This document shows, one piece after another, positions 45,277-53,587 of a stretch of 64,000 nt of DNA. A program made the translations under genes and the position numbers. The stretch covers positions 1 through 64,000 of the forward strand of contig CAWFEX010000002.1 of the NCBI GenBank assembly GCA_963814955.1. The letters are read 5' to 3'. This DNA comes from DATCJA01 sp963814955 (GTDB taxonomy: Bacteria; Acidobacteriota; Vicinamibacteria; Vicinamibacterales; UBA2999). Numbering within the stretch: position 1 is the first letter of the stretch; the number at the start of each line of letters is the position of its first letter. The notes under the pieces were generated by a model, which saw only the letters and a list, made by a program, of their open reading frames with translations, was not told the origin of the DNA and searched no databases.

Positions 45277-45897
45277 CTACTTCGCCTCGATCTGTCGGAG
45301 CACCTTGCGCACCTCGCGCTGCTTGTCGAGCGAGAGCGGGTCGTTTATCTGCTGCACGATCACCATCTCAGTTTGCGAGATCGTGCGAATCGTGCCGTCG
45401 AGCAGTTTGTCGCCCGCCCGCACGATATAGGTTTTCTGATCGGCGCCCTGAGCGATGCCGACGAAGTCCTCGCGATTCCGTAACGTTCCCCGCAACGTGA
45501 TCTCTTCGACGCTGAGGCCGCCGAGTCCCGGAGGACGCAGGCTCGGCGCACTCGCCCGTGAGCTGCTTCCGCGCCGCACCAGGCTCACAAATGGATCACG
45601 GCGCCCTTCGGGCGTGTATGCAAATCCCGTGGGCTCGACCAGTTGATCCGTAGTGGGCGGCTGCGCCGCAGCATTCGATGCGCCGGCGGTTTGGGATGCC
45701 TTTGGCGCGGGCACTTTGCCTGAAGGCGAAGCTGTCTGTTTACCGGCCGCCGGCTGCGGCTTACCCGGCGAGGGCGGCGCCGCCTTGGCAGGCTCCGCGG
45801 AGGATTTCGCCTGTGGCGCAGCGGCCTGAGCTTCGGCGGGCGACGAGGCACCGAGCAGCATGACGATGACGACCGCGACGGCGGTGCGGAGCAGCAT
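45277..45897 (-). CDS. pilP: Type IV pilus assembly lipoprotein-like PilP
   Basis: PilP links the PilN/O inner-membrane complex to PilQ. 206 residues: signal sequence (MLLRTAVAVVIVMLLGASS), a long Ala/Pro/Lys linker (25-95), the PEGRRDPFVSLV element and the small beta domain (EEITLRGTLRNREDFVGIAQ; YIVRAGDKLLDGTIRTISQT). The usual lipobox cysteine is absent, so the protein is probably periplasmic or signal-anchored. I start at ATG (complement 45895-45897); the longer frame to 46179 is antisense-like overlap with pilO. Confidence 0.9.
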   Translation of the reverse strand: MLLRTAVAVVIVMLLGASSPAEAQAAAPQAKSSAEPAKAAPPSPGKPQPAAGKQTASPSGKVPAPKASQTAGASNAAAQPPTTDQLVEPTGFAYTPEGRRDPFVSLVRRGSSSRASAPSLRPPGLGGLSVEEITLRGTLRNREDFVGIAQGADQKTYIVRAGDKLLDGTIRTISQTEMVIVQQINDPLSLDKQREVRKVLRQIEAK

Positions 45898-45902
45898 CAG
45901 CC

Positions 45903-46559
45903 CTACCCCCGGCCTCGAGCCGCAGCACCGCGCCCGCGTCCGCGCGCGCCACGCCCACGCCCGCGGCCGGCTTCCTCGGGCTGAGCCTGCTTGGGGTCGA
46001 TCAGCACGAACGTCGTCGCGGTGCAGTCGGCGACGACCGTGACTGGCGAAGGCGTGTTCGTTTCTCTGGCCCGGATTGCGATTCCGGTCACGTTGATGAT
46101 GCGTGGGAACTTGCTGACGCGCTCGAGAAACGCGCCAAGGTTGTGATACGTGCCCTCGAGCTGCAGGCCAATCGGCCACTCGGCGTGCAGCTCGCGCGTG
46201 GTGATCGCCTGCGGCGAGAACCCGAGGATCGTCAGGTTGGACTGCGTCGCCATGGCCTGTACGCGGCGAAGAAGATCGGCCACGTCGCGCTCTTCCGGAA
46301 GGACCACGCGCAGCCGATCGAGCTGGGCTTGTTCGTCAGCGACTGCGCGGCGGAAATCGGGAAGCTTCTTCGCGGTGGCCACGCCACGGTCGATCTCGTC
46401 GCGGAGCGTCGCCAACTCGGTACGCCGGGTGGCAAGACTCTCCTCTTGGGGCCGGGCGTAGAGGTACCAGAACGCACCAACACCAACGAGCGCCAGGACG
46501 ACGAACGCGCCGATCTGTGCATACCATGGCAGTCGGCCGAGACTGAGATTCATTGCCAC
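45903..46559 (-). CDS. pilO: Type IV pilus assembly protein PilO, with RG-rich tail
   Basis: Inner-membrane partner of PilN. 218 residues: short cytoplasmic N-terminus (MAMNLSLGRLPWYAQ), one membrane helix (IGAFVVLALVGVGAFWYLY), a coiled coil (SLATRRTELATLRDEIDRG; FRRAVADEQAQLDRLR) and the ferredoxin-like domain (LTILGFSPQAITTRELHAEW; FLERVSKFPRIINVTGIAI). The last ~25 residues after EEAG are an unusual Gly/Arg stretch (RGRGRGARGRGRG...). A similar tail occurs on PilN. Confidence 0.92.
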   Translation of the reverse strand: MAMNLSLGRLPWYAQIGAFVVLALVGVGAFWYLYARPQEESLATRRTELATLRDEIDRGVATAKKLPDFRRAVADEQAQLDRLRVVLPEERDVADLLRRVQAMATQSNLTILGFSPQAITTRELHAEWPIGLQLEGTYHNLGAFLERVSKFPRIINVTGIAIRARETNTPSPVTVVADCTATTFVLIDPKQAQPEEAGRGRGRGARGRGRGAAARGRG

Positions 46560-46589
46560 TTCTGGGTATCGGGCTAGCTGAGCCGGTCT

Positions 46590-47261
46590 TTAGCGCGCCG
46601 CCGTCTGACGCCCTCGCGCCGCGGCGCCGCCGCGCGCGCCCCGACCGCGGCCGCGGCCTTCAGGCTCTTCGGCGGGCGGCTGGCCTGGGGTGTTGACCCG
46701 CGCCCGTACGGTGAACTGGATCAACTCGGGTGTCGCTTGCGCGCCGGTTCCCGCCGCCGGCTGCACCTGGCTGTTGACGATCTCGATGGGTTTCTGGAGC
46801 AGCGCGCTGTTCCCGAGGCTGCCAACGAAGTCCGACAGCGCGATGAGCGTCGTGCTTCGCCCCTCGATCGTCACCTGACCTTCCTTCTGCTCCATCGTCG
46901 TCAGCCAGAGCATCTCGGGAAGGCTGCGGCTGACGTGGTCGAGCAGTTGCACAGGAATGCTCTGGCCGCTGCGAAGCTGGGTGATGAGCGCGACGCGCTG
47001 TCGAAGCTGCTCGCGGCGTCCCTCGAACTGCTGGACCTCCGCCATGACCGATCGCAGCCGCGTGGCTTCCTGCTGCGCCTCGGCGATCTGCGCATCGAGC
47101 TGCGCCGCCTCGCGGCTGATCGTCCAGTACCACCATCCGATGACCAGCACCGCGACAACGACGACGAGCCCTGCCGCCAGCGTGAGGCGCTGGCCCACGT
47201 CGAATGCAATCGCCTTCCGGACGCGCGGGCGCTCGATGCCGAGCAGGTTGATGCGAATCAT
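46590..47261 (-). CDS. pilN: Type IV pilus assembly protein PilN, with RG-rich tail
   Basis: 223 residues: the N-terminal PilM-binding motif MIRINLLGIERP (INLL), a membrane helix (LTLAAGLVVVVAVLVIGWWY), a coiled coil (AAQLDAQIAEAQQEATRLRS) and the periplasmic fold (EMLWLTTMEQKEGQVTIEGR; SDFVGSLGNSALLQKPIEIV). The tail after PAEEPE is Gly/Arg-rich (GRGRGRGARGGAAARGRQ). Its ATG overlaps the pilM stop (ATGA), indicating coupling. Confidence 0.93.
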   Translation of the reverse strand: MIRINLLGIERPRVRKAIAFDVGQRLTLAAGLVVVVAVLVIGWWYWTISREAAQLDAQIAEAQQEATRLRSVMAEVQQFEGRREQLRQRVALITQLRSGQSIPVQLLDHVSRSLPEMLWLTTMEQKEGQVTIEGRSTTLIALSDFVGSLGNSALLQKPIEIVNSQVQPAAGTGAQATPELIQFTVRARVNTPGQPPAEEPEGRGRGRGARGGAAARGRQTAAR

Positions 47262-48320
47262 CGGTCACCCACCCGTCGCAGAGCGAGACCGACAGCCACC
47301 GCCGCCGTCGACGCGACCTCGTTCGGGTCGCCCGACAGTTTCTTCGGATCCCAGGTGATTGCAGAAAACGGATTGAAGTCCTCGACCGGCACGCCAAACC
47401 GATCGAGCAGCATGTCGTTGAATCCGTCGACACGTGAGGCGCCGCCGCTCAGGACGATGCGGTCGATCCGGTCGGATGACACCGTCGCCTTGAAGAAATC
47501 GAACGTCTTCTGTATCTCGTACAGAACGTTGTCGGTGACGGCGTGCAGCATCGGCCGCACTTCTTCGAATGTCGCGCCGTCGACCGGAATGCCTTTCTTG
47601 ACCTGCTCTGCCGACTCGAACGGCAGATTGAGCTCCTTCTGTACGGCCTCGGTATATGCGTTGCCGCCGGTCGAAATGTCGCGGGTAAAGACCGACTGAT
47701 CGCCCTGAAGAATGTTGATGTTGATGGCGCTCGCACCCGCGTTCATCAGCACCACGACTTCGTTCGGGTCGAGACCGTAATTGGCTTCGTATGCGTTCTG
47801 CAGCGCGAAGGCGTCGACATCGACGACGACCGGCGTACGACCGGCCTGGGCGATCACCGAGGTGTAGTCACCAATCTTTTCCTTCTTGGCCGCGACAAGG
47901 AGCACTTCCATGCTGCCGCGGGAAGCTGGTCCGGTACCCGGGTCCAGAATCTGATAATCCAGATTGACATCCTGGATGTCGAAGGGAATGTACCTGCTCG
48001 GCTTCCCACGAAATCGAGTCGTCCAGCTCCGAGGGCGTCATGACCGGCAGAGTGATCTTCTTGACGATCACGGCGTTGCCGGAAAGCGACGCGCAGACAT
48101 CCTTCGTCTTGAAGCCCTTGTTGCCGGTGAAGATTCGACGGATTGCGTCGGCGACCGCGCCCGCGTCGATGATGGCCCCGTCGACGATTGACTCCGGCGG
48201 CACGGGCTGCATCCCGAACGCCGCGACGCGGTAGCCTTTGCCGGCGGCCTTGAGCTCCACTGCCTTGACGGCGCTCGACCCGATGTCGAGCCCGACCACG
48301 TTCTTAGCCTTTCGAAACAC
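47258..48320 (-). CDS. pilM: Type IV pilus assembly ATPase-like PilM, one-base frameshift
   Basis: Actin/FtsA-like cytoplasmic protein that binds PilN. First part: KNVVGLDIGSSAVKAVELKA, VCASLSGNAVIVKKITLPVM and ELDDSISWEAEQ. Here one extra G (around 47989) shifts the frame; removing it restores YIPFDIQDVNLDYQILDPG and then MEVLLVAAKKEKIGDYTSVI, ASAININILQGDQSVFTRDI and IVLSGGASRVDGFNDML. Total length is 354 codons plus one base, exactly one insertion. Because all downstream pil genes are intact, a sequence error is more likely than inactivation. Divergent from rplM. Confidence 0.9.
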
Positions 48321-48461
48321 CTGATCCTCGCGTTGGTTAACGGCTGGGACGCCCGCGACCCTACGTGCGGTAAGGCGTGGATGACCTGAGACCGCTGTCG
48401 TGTCTCTTTATCGGATGAACTGTCGTGTGCAACACGAGCTGGAGGAGACAGGTCGTTTACC

Positions 48462-48490
48462 TTGACAGTGGCGGCAAGTATCCGTACTAT
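48462..48490 (+). promoter_or_regulatory. Sigma-70 promoter for rplM-rpsI
   Basis: TTGACA at 48462-48467 and TACTAT at 48485-48490 are separated by exactly 17 bases, an almost perfect housekeeping promoter. Transcription would start near 48497 and give a ~75-base leader before rplM ATG 48572. It is the strongest promoter I can see in the window. Confidence 0.8.
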
Positions 48491-48571
48491 TGGGGTTTGC
48501 GGCTGTTGGTCTTGTCGCGTACAGATCGGGGTCTCTCCCGGTCGGACCCACCCGCGAAGGATCCCCTTTTC

Positions 48572-49004
48572 ATGCGTACGTTAGTGGGAAGCGCGAAAAG
48601 CGCAGACAGCCGGTGGCACGTCATCGATGCCCAGGATCAGGTGCTCGGTCGGGTGGCGACCCTGGCGGCCAAGCTGTTGCAGGGCAAGCACAAGGCGGTG
48701 TACACGCCGTTCATCGATACTGGTGACCACGTCGTCGTCGTCAATGCGGCACGAGTCAAGCTGACCGGCCGGAAGGACGAACAGAAGGTCTACCGGAGGC
48801 ACAGCGGGTACGAAGGGGGGCTGCGCGAGGAGCGCGCCTCCGTGGTTCGGCAGCGTCAGCCCATCCGGCTCGTCGAGGAGGCGATTCGGGGCATGCTGCC
48901 AAAGACCAAGATGGGAGACGCGATGTACCCGGAAGCTCAAGGTGTACGCAGGCCCAGAGCATCCGCACGCGGCGCAGCAACCGAGAAAGATCGAGGTCGC
49001 ATAA
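48572..49004 (+). CDS. rplM: 50S ribosomal protein L13, one-base frameshift
   Basis: ATG 48572 has GAAGGA ten bases upstream. MRTLVGSAKSADSRWHVIDA, VLGRVATLAAKLLQGKHKAV, YTPFIDTGDHVVVVNAARVK, LTGRKDEQKVYRRHSGYEGG and AIRGMLPKTKMGDAMY are all standard. At the CCC run 48928-48930 one extra C shifts the frame; without it the end reads RKLKVYAGPEHPHAAQQPRK and stops at TAA 49002-49004. Length is 144 codons plus one base. L13 is normally essential and single-copy, so this is very probably an indel error. Confidence 0.93.
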
Positions 49005-49005
49005 T

Positions 49006-49398
49006 TTGGCCAGTATCGAATATTACGCAACAGGGCGCCGCAAAACTTCCACGGCTCGCGTATTCCTCCGACCCGGCAAAGGGTCAATCACCGTCAATCA
49101 CCGAGAGTTCGACAATTACTTTCCGACCGACGCGCTGCGAACACAGGTGCGGCGGCCGCTGCTGCTCACGGAGACGGGTGACAAGTTCGACATTCTGGCG
49201 ACGGTTGCCGGCGGCGGTGTCAACGGTCAGGCAGGAGCGCTGCGCCTCGGCATCTCGCGCGCGCTCGTCGAGTTCAATGCGGAACTCCGCCGTCAATTGA
49301 AGAAGGACGGCCTGCTCGTATCGGACGCGCGGGTCAAGGAACGCAAAAAGTACGGCTTGGCCGGCGCGCGTAAACGGTTCCAGTTCAGTAAGCGGTAG
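49006..49398 (+). CDS. rpsI: 30S ribosomal protein S9
   Basis: 130 residues: IEYYATGRRKTSTARVFLRP, GKGSITVNHREFDNYF, GGGVNGQAGALRLGISRAL and the tail ERKKYGLAGARKRFQFSKR, whose final Lys-Arg reaches the decoding site in the ribosome. TTG 49006 starts one base after the L13 stop, so translation is coupled. No separate Shine-Dalgarno; AAAGATCGAGG inside rplM may serve. Confidence 0.96.
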   Translation: MASIEYYATGRRKTSTARVFLRPGKGSITVNHREFDNYFPTDALRTQVRRPLLLTETGDKFDILATVAGGGVNGQAGALRLGISRALVEFNAELRRQLKKDGLLVSDARVKERKKYGLAGARKRFQFSKR

Positions 49399-49410
49399 CA
49401 TGATGCGGGT

Positions 49411-49482
49411 CACGAAGACGCGGACACACAGAGCCAGCAGTTGTGGTCTTCTCTGTGATCCTGCGCCTCGGTGTCTCGTAGG
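49411..49482. repeat. Intergenic word-repeat hairpin, related to the accB-accC repeat
   Basis: Left part (TCACGAAGACGCGGACACAC, AGAG) and right part (CTTCTCTGTGATCC, TGCGCCTCGGTGTCTCGTAG) are imperfect reverse complements around a GTTGTGG centre. The words CACAGAG, GGACAC and GGTGTCTC resemble those of the repeat at 39146-39204. It fills the rpsI-rpsB spacer and ends before the rpsB ribosome site. Confidence 0.65.
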
Positions 49483-49494
49483 AAGGGAGGAAGC

Positions 49495-50304
49495 TTGCCG
49501 GGGATCGCGATCAAGGACCTGCTAGAAGCCGGAGTGCATTTCGGCCACCAGACAAAGCGGTGGAACCCGAAGATGAAGGACTTCATCTTCGGAGAGCGCA
49601 ACGGCATTTACATCATCGACCTGAACAAGACTGCCAAGAAGTTTCGCGACGCCGAAGAGTTCGTGACAAACCTGGCGTCGGAAGGGAAAACGGTCCTGTT
49701 CGTCGGCACCAAGCGACAGGCCCAGGACGTGATCGCGGAGGAAGCCCAGCGCTGCGGAATGTTCTTCGTCAATCAGCGATGGCTTGGCGGGCTGCTCACC
49801 AATTTCACGACCATTCAGCGGAGTCTTGGCCGCCTTCGCGACCTCGAAGCCATGGTCACCGACGGCCGCTACGACACCCTCTCGAAAAAGGAAATTGCCC
49901 GCGCCGAGAAGGAGAAGCGGAAGCTTCTGAAGAACCTCGAGGGCATCCGGCAGATGTCGCGCCTGCCCGACACGGTCTTTGTCGTCGACACGCGCAAGGA
50001 GAAAATCGCGGTCGACGAAGCCCGGAAGTTGAAGATACCGGTGATTGGCATCGTCGACACGAACTGCGATCCCGATGAAGTGGATTATGTGATTCCCGGA
50101 AACGACGATGCCCTGCGCGCCATCAAGCTGTTCGCGTCGAAGGTCGCCGACGCGGTGATGGGCGGCCGGGGTATGCGCGAAGCCAAGCTGGCCGAAGAAG
50201 CAGCGGCACAGGCTGAAGAATCCGCGGCTGCGGACGCTGCCGCGCGACTCACACGGGTGACGCGACCCCAGCGGCGGCCTGAACCAACCCCCGCCGGCGC
50301 CTGA
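49495..50304 (+). CDS. rpsB: 30S ribosomal protein S2
   Basis: 269 residues: IKDLLEAGVHFGHQTKRWNP, FIFGERNGIYIIDLNKTAK, TVLFVGTKRQAQDVIAEEA, FVNQRWLGGLLTNFTTIQRS, LPDTVFVVDTRKEKIAVDEA and IVDTNCDPDEVDYVIPGNDD, with an Ala/Glu-rich C-terminal tail. I use TTG 49495 since GGGAGGAAG lies immediately upstream and LPGIAIKDLLEAG matches the family start; an upstream in-frame codon at 49471 has no site. A strong terminator follows. Confidence 0.95.
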   Translation: MPGIAIKDLLEAGVHFGHQTKRWNPKMKDFIFGERNGIYIIDLNKTAKKFRDAEEFVTNLASEGKTVLFVGTKRQAQDVIAEEAQRCGMFFVNQRWLGGLLTNFTTIQRSLGRLRDLEAMVTDGRYDTLSKKEIARAEKEKRKLLKNLEGIRQMSRLPDTVFVVDTRKEKIAVDEARKLKIPVIGIVDTNCDPDEVDYVIPGNDDALRAIKLFASKVADAVMGGRGMREAKLAEEAAAQAEESAAADAAARLTRVTRPQRRPEPTPAGA

Positions 50305-50325
50305 GCGCCCCGGCGGCCCAACTAC

Positions 50326-50350
50326 GCGCCGGCTCTGACCGGCGCTTTTT
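50326..50350 (+). terminator. Intrinsic terminator after rpsB
   Basis: GCGCCGG (50326-50332), six-base loop CTCTGA, CCGGCGC (50339-50345), then TTTTT (50346-50350). A textbook rho-independent terminator 21 bases after the rpsB stop. It separates rpsB from tsf, which therefore probably has its own promoter. Confidence 0.88.
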
Positions 50351-50409
50351 ATGTACCGGCGGGTCCGCGACTCGATGCGAATGGTCCTCATCGCGGAATC
50401 CGCCTCAGG

Positions 50410-50450
50410 TAGTCTTTAGTCTTTGGTAGAGCGCAGGTTTGAGCCTGCGC
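50410..50450. repeat. Short AGTCTTT repeat and GC hairpin before tsf
   Basis: GTAGTCTTTAGTCTTTGGTAG contains a 7-base word repeated twice. It is followed by a perfect 7-base stem-loop, GCGCAGG (50431-50437) and CCTGCGC (50444-50450), with loop TTTGAG. It lies in the tsf leader, 23 bases before ATG 50474. It may be a smaller member of the word-repeat class. Confidence 0.6.
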
Positions 50451-50473
50451 CGCCCTCAGAGTGAGCGAACGAC

Positions 50474-51079
50474 ATGACAACAATCACGGCAGATCAAGTA
50501 AAGCAACTCCGCGACAAGACGGGCGCGGGGATGATGGAGTGCAAAGCCGCGCTCACCGAAGCGGGCGGGAACATGGAAGAAGCCACGACGCTGCTCCGCA
50601 AACGCGGGCTGGCGCAGGCGGCCAAGCGTGCCGGCCGCGCGACGGCGCAGGGGCTCATCGGCAGCTACATTCATATGGGCGGCAAGATTGGCGTCCTCGT
50701 GGAAGTGAACTGCGAGACCGATTTCGTAGCGCGTACCGAGGCGTTCCAGAACCTCGTCAAGGAGGTGGCCATGCATATCGCGGCCGCCGATCCGAAATGG
50801 GGACGAAGGGAAGATGTGCCTCAGGCGGCGATTGAAAAGGAAAAGAGCATCTACCGCGCGCAGATGGAAGGATCGGGCAAGCCCCCGCAGGTGCTCGACA
50901 AGATCATCGACGGAAAGCTGAACAGCTTCTACTCACAGTTCGTTCTTCTGGAGCAGCCTTCCATCCGTGATCCGAACGTGACCATCGGCCAGCTGATCGC
51001 GGAGACCACGGCCAAAACCGGCGAGAACATCGCGATCGGCCGCTTCACCCGCTACCGCGTAGGCGAATCAGCCGAGTAG
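50474..51079 (+). CDS. tsf: Elongation factor Ts, short form
   Basis: Guanine-nucleotide exchange factor for EF-Tu. 201 residues: TADQVKQLRDKTGAGMMECK (contains the TDFVAR partner region), LRKRGLAQAAKRAGRATAQG, VLVEVNCETDFVARTEAFQN and FVLLEQPSIRDPNVTIGQLI. It is the ~200-residue form with one shortened core subdomain, as in Thermus. Standard position between rpsB and pyrH. Confidence 0.95.
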   Translation: MTTITADQVKQLRDKTGAGMMECKAALTEAGGNMEEATTLLRKRGLAQAAKRAGRATAQGLIGSYIHMGGKIGVLVEVNCETDFVARTEAFQNLVKEVAMHIAAADPKWGRREDVPQAAIEKEKSIYRAQMEGSGKPPQVLDKIIDGKLNSFYSQFVLLEQPSIRDPNVTIGQLIAETTAKTGENIAIGRFTRYRVGESAE

Positions 51080-51102
51080 CCCGCAGGAGTCGTTCGCCCG
51101 TC

Positions 51103-51108
51103 TATAAT
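51103..51108 (+). promoter_or_regulatory. Consensus -10 box before pyrH
   Basis: TATAAT at 51103-51108 is nine bases before ATG 51118 and no Shine-Dalgarno lies between. A transcript from here would have at most two or three leader bases. A -35 match at the right distance is weak, so its use alongside read-through from tsf is uncertain. Confidence 0.45.
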
Positions 51109-51117
51109 TCATCCCGA

Positions 51118-51849
51118 ATGCCGGATCCTGTTGCCGCAGCTCCCCTCTACCAGCGCGTCCTGTTGAAACTGTCCGGGGAAGCGTTGATGGGCGACCAGCA
51201 GTTCGGGATTGATCCCGCCGTCACCACGCAGATTGCACGCGACGTCGGCGAGCTGCAGCGCCTCGGCGTTCAAACCGCCATTGTCATCGGCGGCGGCAAC
51301 ATCTTCCGAGGCGTCGCCGCCAGCGTGCGAGGCATGGATCGCGCCACGGCGGATTACATGGGCATGCTGGCGACAGTGATCAATGGCCTCGCGCTGCAGG
51401 ATGCTCTCGAACAGCAGAACGTCATGACGCGGGTGGTCACCGCCATTGAAATGCGCGCGGTGGCCGAGCCGTTCATCCGGAGGCGTGCGATCCGCCATCT
51501 CGAAAAAGGTCGGGTCGTCATCTTCGCAGCGGGCACGGGAAACCCGTATTTCACGACCGACACGGCGGCCGCCCTGCGCGCGATGGAGATCAAGGCCGAG
51601 GTCATCCTCAAGGGGACGAAGGTAGACGGAATCTATACCGCCGACCCCATGATTCATCCCGACGCCACGAAGTACCCGACTATTTCTTACCTGCAGGTGC
51701 TCGAAAGGCAACTCAAAGTGATGGACGCCACGGCAATCTCCCTTTGCATGGACAACAACCTCCCAATCGTCGTCTTCAACCTGCGCGAAGCAGGAAACAT
51801 CCGGCGAGCGGTGCTTGGCGAGGCCGTGGGCACCATTGTGTCAACCTAG
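51118..51849 (+). CDS. pyrH: UMP kinase
   Basis: Phosphorylates UMP to UDP; amino-acid-kinase fold. 243 residues: YQRVLLKLSGEALMGDQQFG, TAIVIGGGNIFRGVAAS, DRATADYMGMLATVINGLAL, RVVIFAAGTGNPYFTTDTAA, AEVILKGTKVDGIYTADP and a GTIVS end. Supplies UDP for PyrG encoded elsewhere in the window. The ATG follows a TATAAT box by nine bases with no ribosome site. Confidence 0.95.
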   Translation: MPDPVAAAPLYQRVLLKLSGEALMGDQQFGIDPAVTTQIARDVGELQRLGVQTAIVIGGGNIFRGVAASVRGMDRATADYMGMLATVINGLALQDALEQQNVMTRVVTAIEMRAVAEPFIRRRAIRHLEKGRVVIFAAGTGNPYFTTDTAAALRAMEIKAEVILKGTKVDGIYTADPMIHPDATKYPTISYLQVLERQLKVMDATAISLCMDNNLPIVVFNLREAGNIRRAVLGEAVGTIVST

Positions 51850-51924
51850 CTGGTAGCCGGTAGGCGGTAGCTGGTAGTTAAAGGCAACCATTACTGGCTA
51901 CCACCTACCACCTACCACCTACCC
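51849..51924. repeat. Intergenic word-repeat hairpin, GGTAG/CTACC type
   Basis: Left arm 51849-51877 (GCTGGTAGCCGGTAGGCGG, TAGCTGGTAG) starts at the last base of the pyrH stop. Right arm 51894-51924 (CTGGCTACCACCTACCACC, TACCACCTACCC) is its reverse complement with period-7 units. The centre is AT-richer (TTAAAGGCAACCATTA). It fills the pyrH-frr spacer and ends 13 bases before frr. Confidence 0.85.
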
Positions 51925-51937
51925 AACTGGTGGAGCC

Positions 51938-52528
51938 ATGGATTTCAACGACTTGAAAGGAATGTTCGCGGAAGTCAAGACGCGCATGGACGGTGCGATC
52001 GATCGCGTGCGACGCGAAATGGCCGGTGTGCGCACCGGCCGCGCGAATGTCGGGCTTCTCGATGGCGTGCACGTCGATGCCTACGGCTCGAAGATGCCAA
52101 TCAATCAGGTTGCGGCGCTGTCGGTGCCCGAGCCCGCGATGATCGTCGCGCAACCTTTCGACCCGTCGTTGATGACGGCGATCGAAAAGGCGATCCGTTC
52201 TTCGGACCTCGGCCTCAATCCAGCCAGCGATGGCAAGATCGTCCGCATTCCCATTCCAGCTCTCACCGACGAACGCCGCAAGGAGCTGTCACGCCACGTG
52301 CACAGGCAGGCCGAAGATGGCCGCAACGGCGTCAGGCAGGTGCGGCGCGACGCCAACGAGCGCCTCAAAAAGCTGCTGAAGGAACACAAGGTCTCGGAAG
52401 ACGACGAGCGCAAGGGCCTCGAGCACGTGCAGAAGATGACGGACGACCACGTGAAGATGATCGACGAGCTCCAGAAGAAGAAGGACCAGGAGCTGCTTGG
52501 GACACTAGTCGCCGAAGGACACCCCTAA
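51938..52528 (+). CDS. frr: Ribosome recycling factor
   Basis: Splits post-termination ribosomes with EF-G. 196 residues: MDGAIDRVRREMAGVRTGRA, VDAYGSKMPINQVAALSVPE, DGKIVRIPIPALTDERRKEL and VRQVRRDANERLKKLLKEHK. The usual lysine in SKHVxxxAE is replaced by SRHVHRQAED. GGTGGAG lies four bases before ATG. The 3' end overlaps convergent pfkA by 24 bases. Confidence 0.95.
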   Translation: MDFNDLKGMFAEVKTRMDGAIDRVRREMAGVRTGRANVGLLDGVHVDAYGSKMPINQVAALSVPEPAMIVAQPFDPSLMTAIEKAIRSSDLGLNPASDGKIVRIPIPALTDERRKELSRHVHRQAEDGRNGVRQVRRDANERLKKLLKEHKVSEDDERKGLEHVQKMTDDHVKMIDELQKKKDQELLGTLVAEGHP

Positions 52529-53587
52529 CGCTCTGGCGGTGTGCACGAGGTCGTAATCGAGCGGCACGGTCCGGGTTTTTCCAACCACATCACCGAGCGG
52601 CACCGCCACGATGTCGGGGGGGTGGTTCGCCACCATCACGCCAAACTTGCGGGCCAGCACCAGCTCGACGGCCTTTCCGCCGAAACGCGTGGCGAGCGTG
52701 CGGTCGAACGCGGTGGGGGCACCCCCTCGCTGCAGGTGTCCGAGCACGACATGGCGAGTTTCTTTACCCGTGCGCACCCCCAGCTCTCTGGCAACGAGCA
52801 TGCCCGCGCCCCCGAGCCGCTCGGGCTGCCCCTCGCGCGCCTGCGCGACGACCGACATGGCGCCACCTTTCGGCCTGGCGCCTTCCGCAACGACGACGAT
52901 GCTGAACCGCGCGCCCCAGGCGTCGCGGTCCTGAATGCATTGCGCGACTTTGTCGAGATCATAGGGAATCTCGGGCATCAGGATCACGTCCGCGCCTCCG
53001 GCGACGCCGCCATGAACAGCTATCCAGCCAGCGTAGCGGCCCATGACTTCGACAACCATGATGCGTCGGTGCGCTTCGGCAGTCGTGTGCAGCCGGTCGA
53101 TTGCCTCCGTCGCGAAGCTCACCGCCGTGTCGAAACCGAATGAGCTGTTCGTGCCGACGATATCGTTGTCGATCGTCTTGGGGACACCGACGAGCGGCAT
53201 TCCCTTCTTGTGGAACTCGTACGAGATTGCCAGCGTGCCGTCGCCGCCAATGCAGATCAGCGCATCCAGTCCCGTTCGCGCGAACATATCCATCACGCGT
53301 TCGGCATAGTCGAATGTCCCGTCCGGCGTGGTGATTGGCTTGTGAAACGGATCGCCACGATTGACGGTGCCAAGGATGGTTCCTCCGAGCCGGAGGATGC
53401 CGGTGACGTCGCGGGGGGTCAGCAACCGGGATTTTTCCGGGTAAATCAAGCCGTCGAAACTGTCTTCGAGGCCGGCCACGATGACGCCGGCGTTGTACGC
53501 CGCCTTGACGACAGCGCGGATGACGGCATTCAGGCCGGGGGCGTCGCCACCGCCGGTCAACACGCCGATTTTCTTGATGGTGGGCAT
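52505..53587 (-). CDS. pfkA: 6-phosphofructokinase
   Basis: Phosphorylates fructose 6-phosphate. 360 residues: IKKIGVLTGGGDAPGLNAVI, CIGGDGTLAISYEFHKKG, VGVPKTIDNDIVGTNSSFGF, MGRYAGWIAVHGGVAGGADV, MPEIPYDL and LGHLQRGGAPTAFDR. The combination of Gly in GGDGT with Lys in PKTIDND places it in the mixed-type PFK group; ATP use is more likely than pyrophosphate because the PPi-specific GGDD is absent. ATG (complement 53585-53587) matches the family N-terminus. A TATACT box lies about 40 bases upstream of it. Confidence 0.92.
   Translation of the reverse strand: MPTIKKIGVLTGGGDAPGLNAVIRAVVKAAYNAGVIVAGLEDSFDGLIYPEKSRLLTPRDVTGILRLGGTILGTVNRGDPFHKPITTPDGTFDYAERVMDMFARTGLDALICIGGDGTLAISYEFHKKGMPLVGVPKTIDNDIVGTNSSFGFDTAVSFATEAIDRLHTTAEAHRRIMVVEVMGRYAGWIAVHGGVAGGADVILMPEIPYDLDKVAQCIQDRDAWGARFSIVVVAEGARPKGGAMSVVAQAREGQPERLGGAGMLVARELGVRTGKETRHVVLGHLQRGGAPTAFDRTLATRFGGKAVELVLARKFGVMVANHPPDIVAVPLGDVVGKTRTVPLDYDLVHTARALGVSFGD

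Noticed and set aside
48498..48571. L13 autoregulatory leader or riboswitch
   Set aside because: A ~75-base leader exists with short GC inversions, but I see no structure matching a known class.
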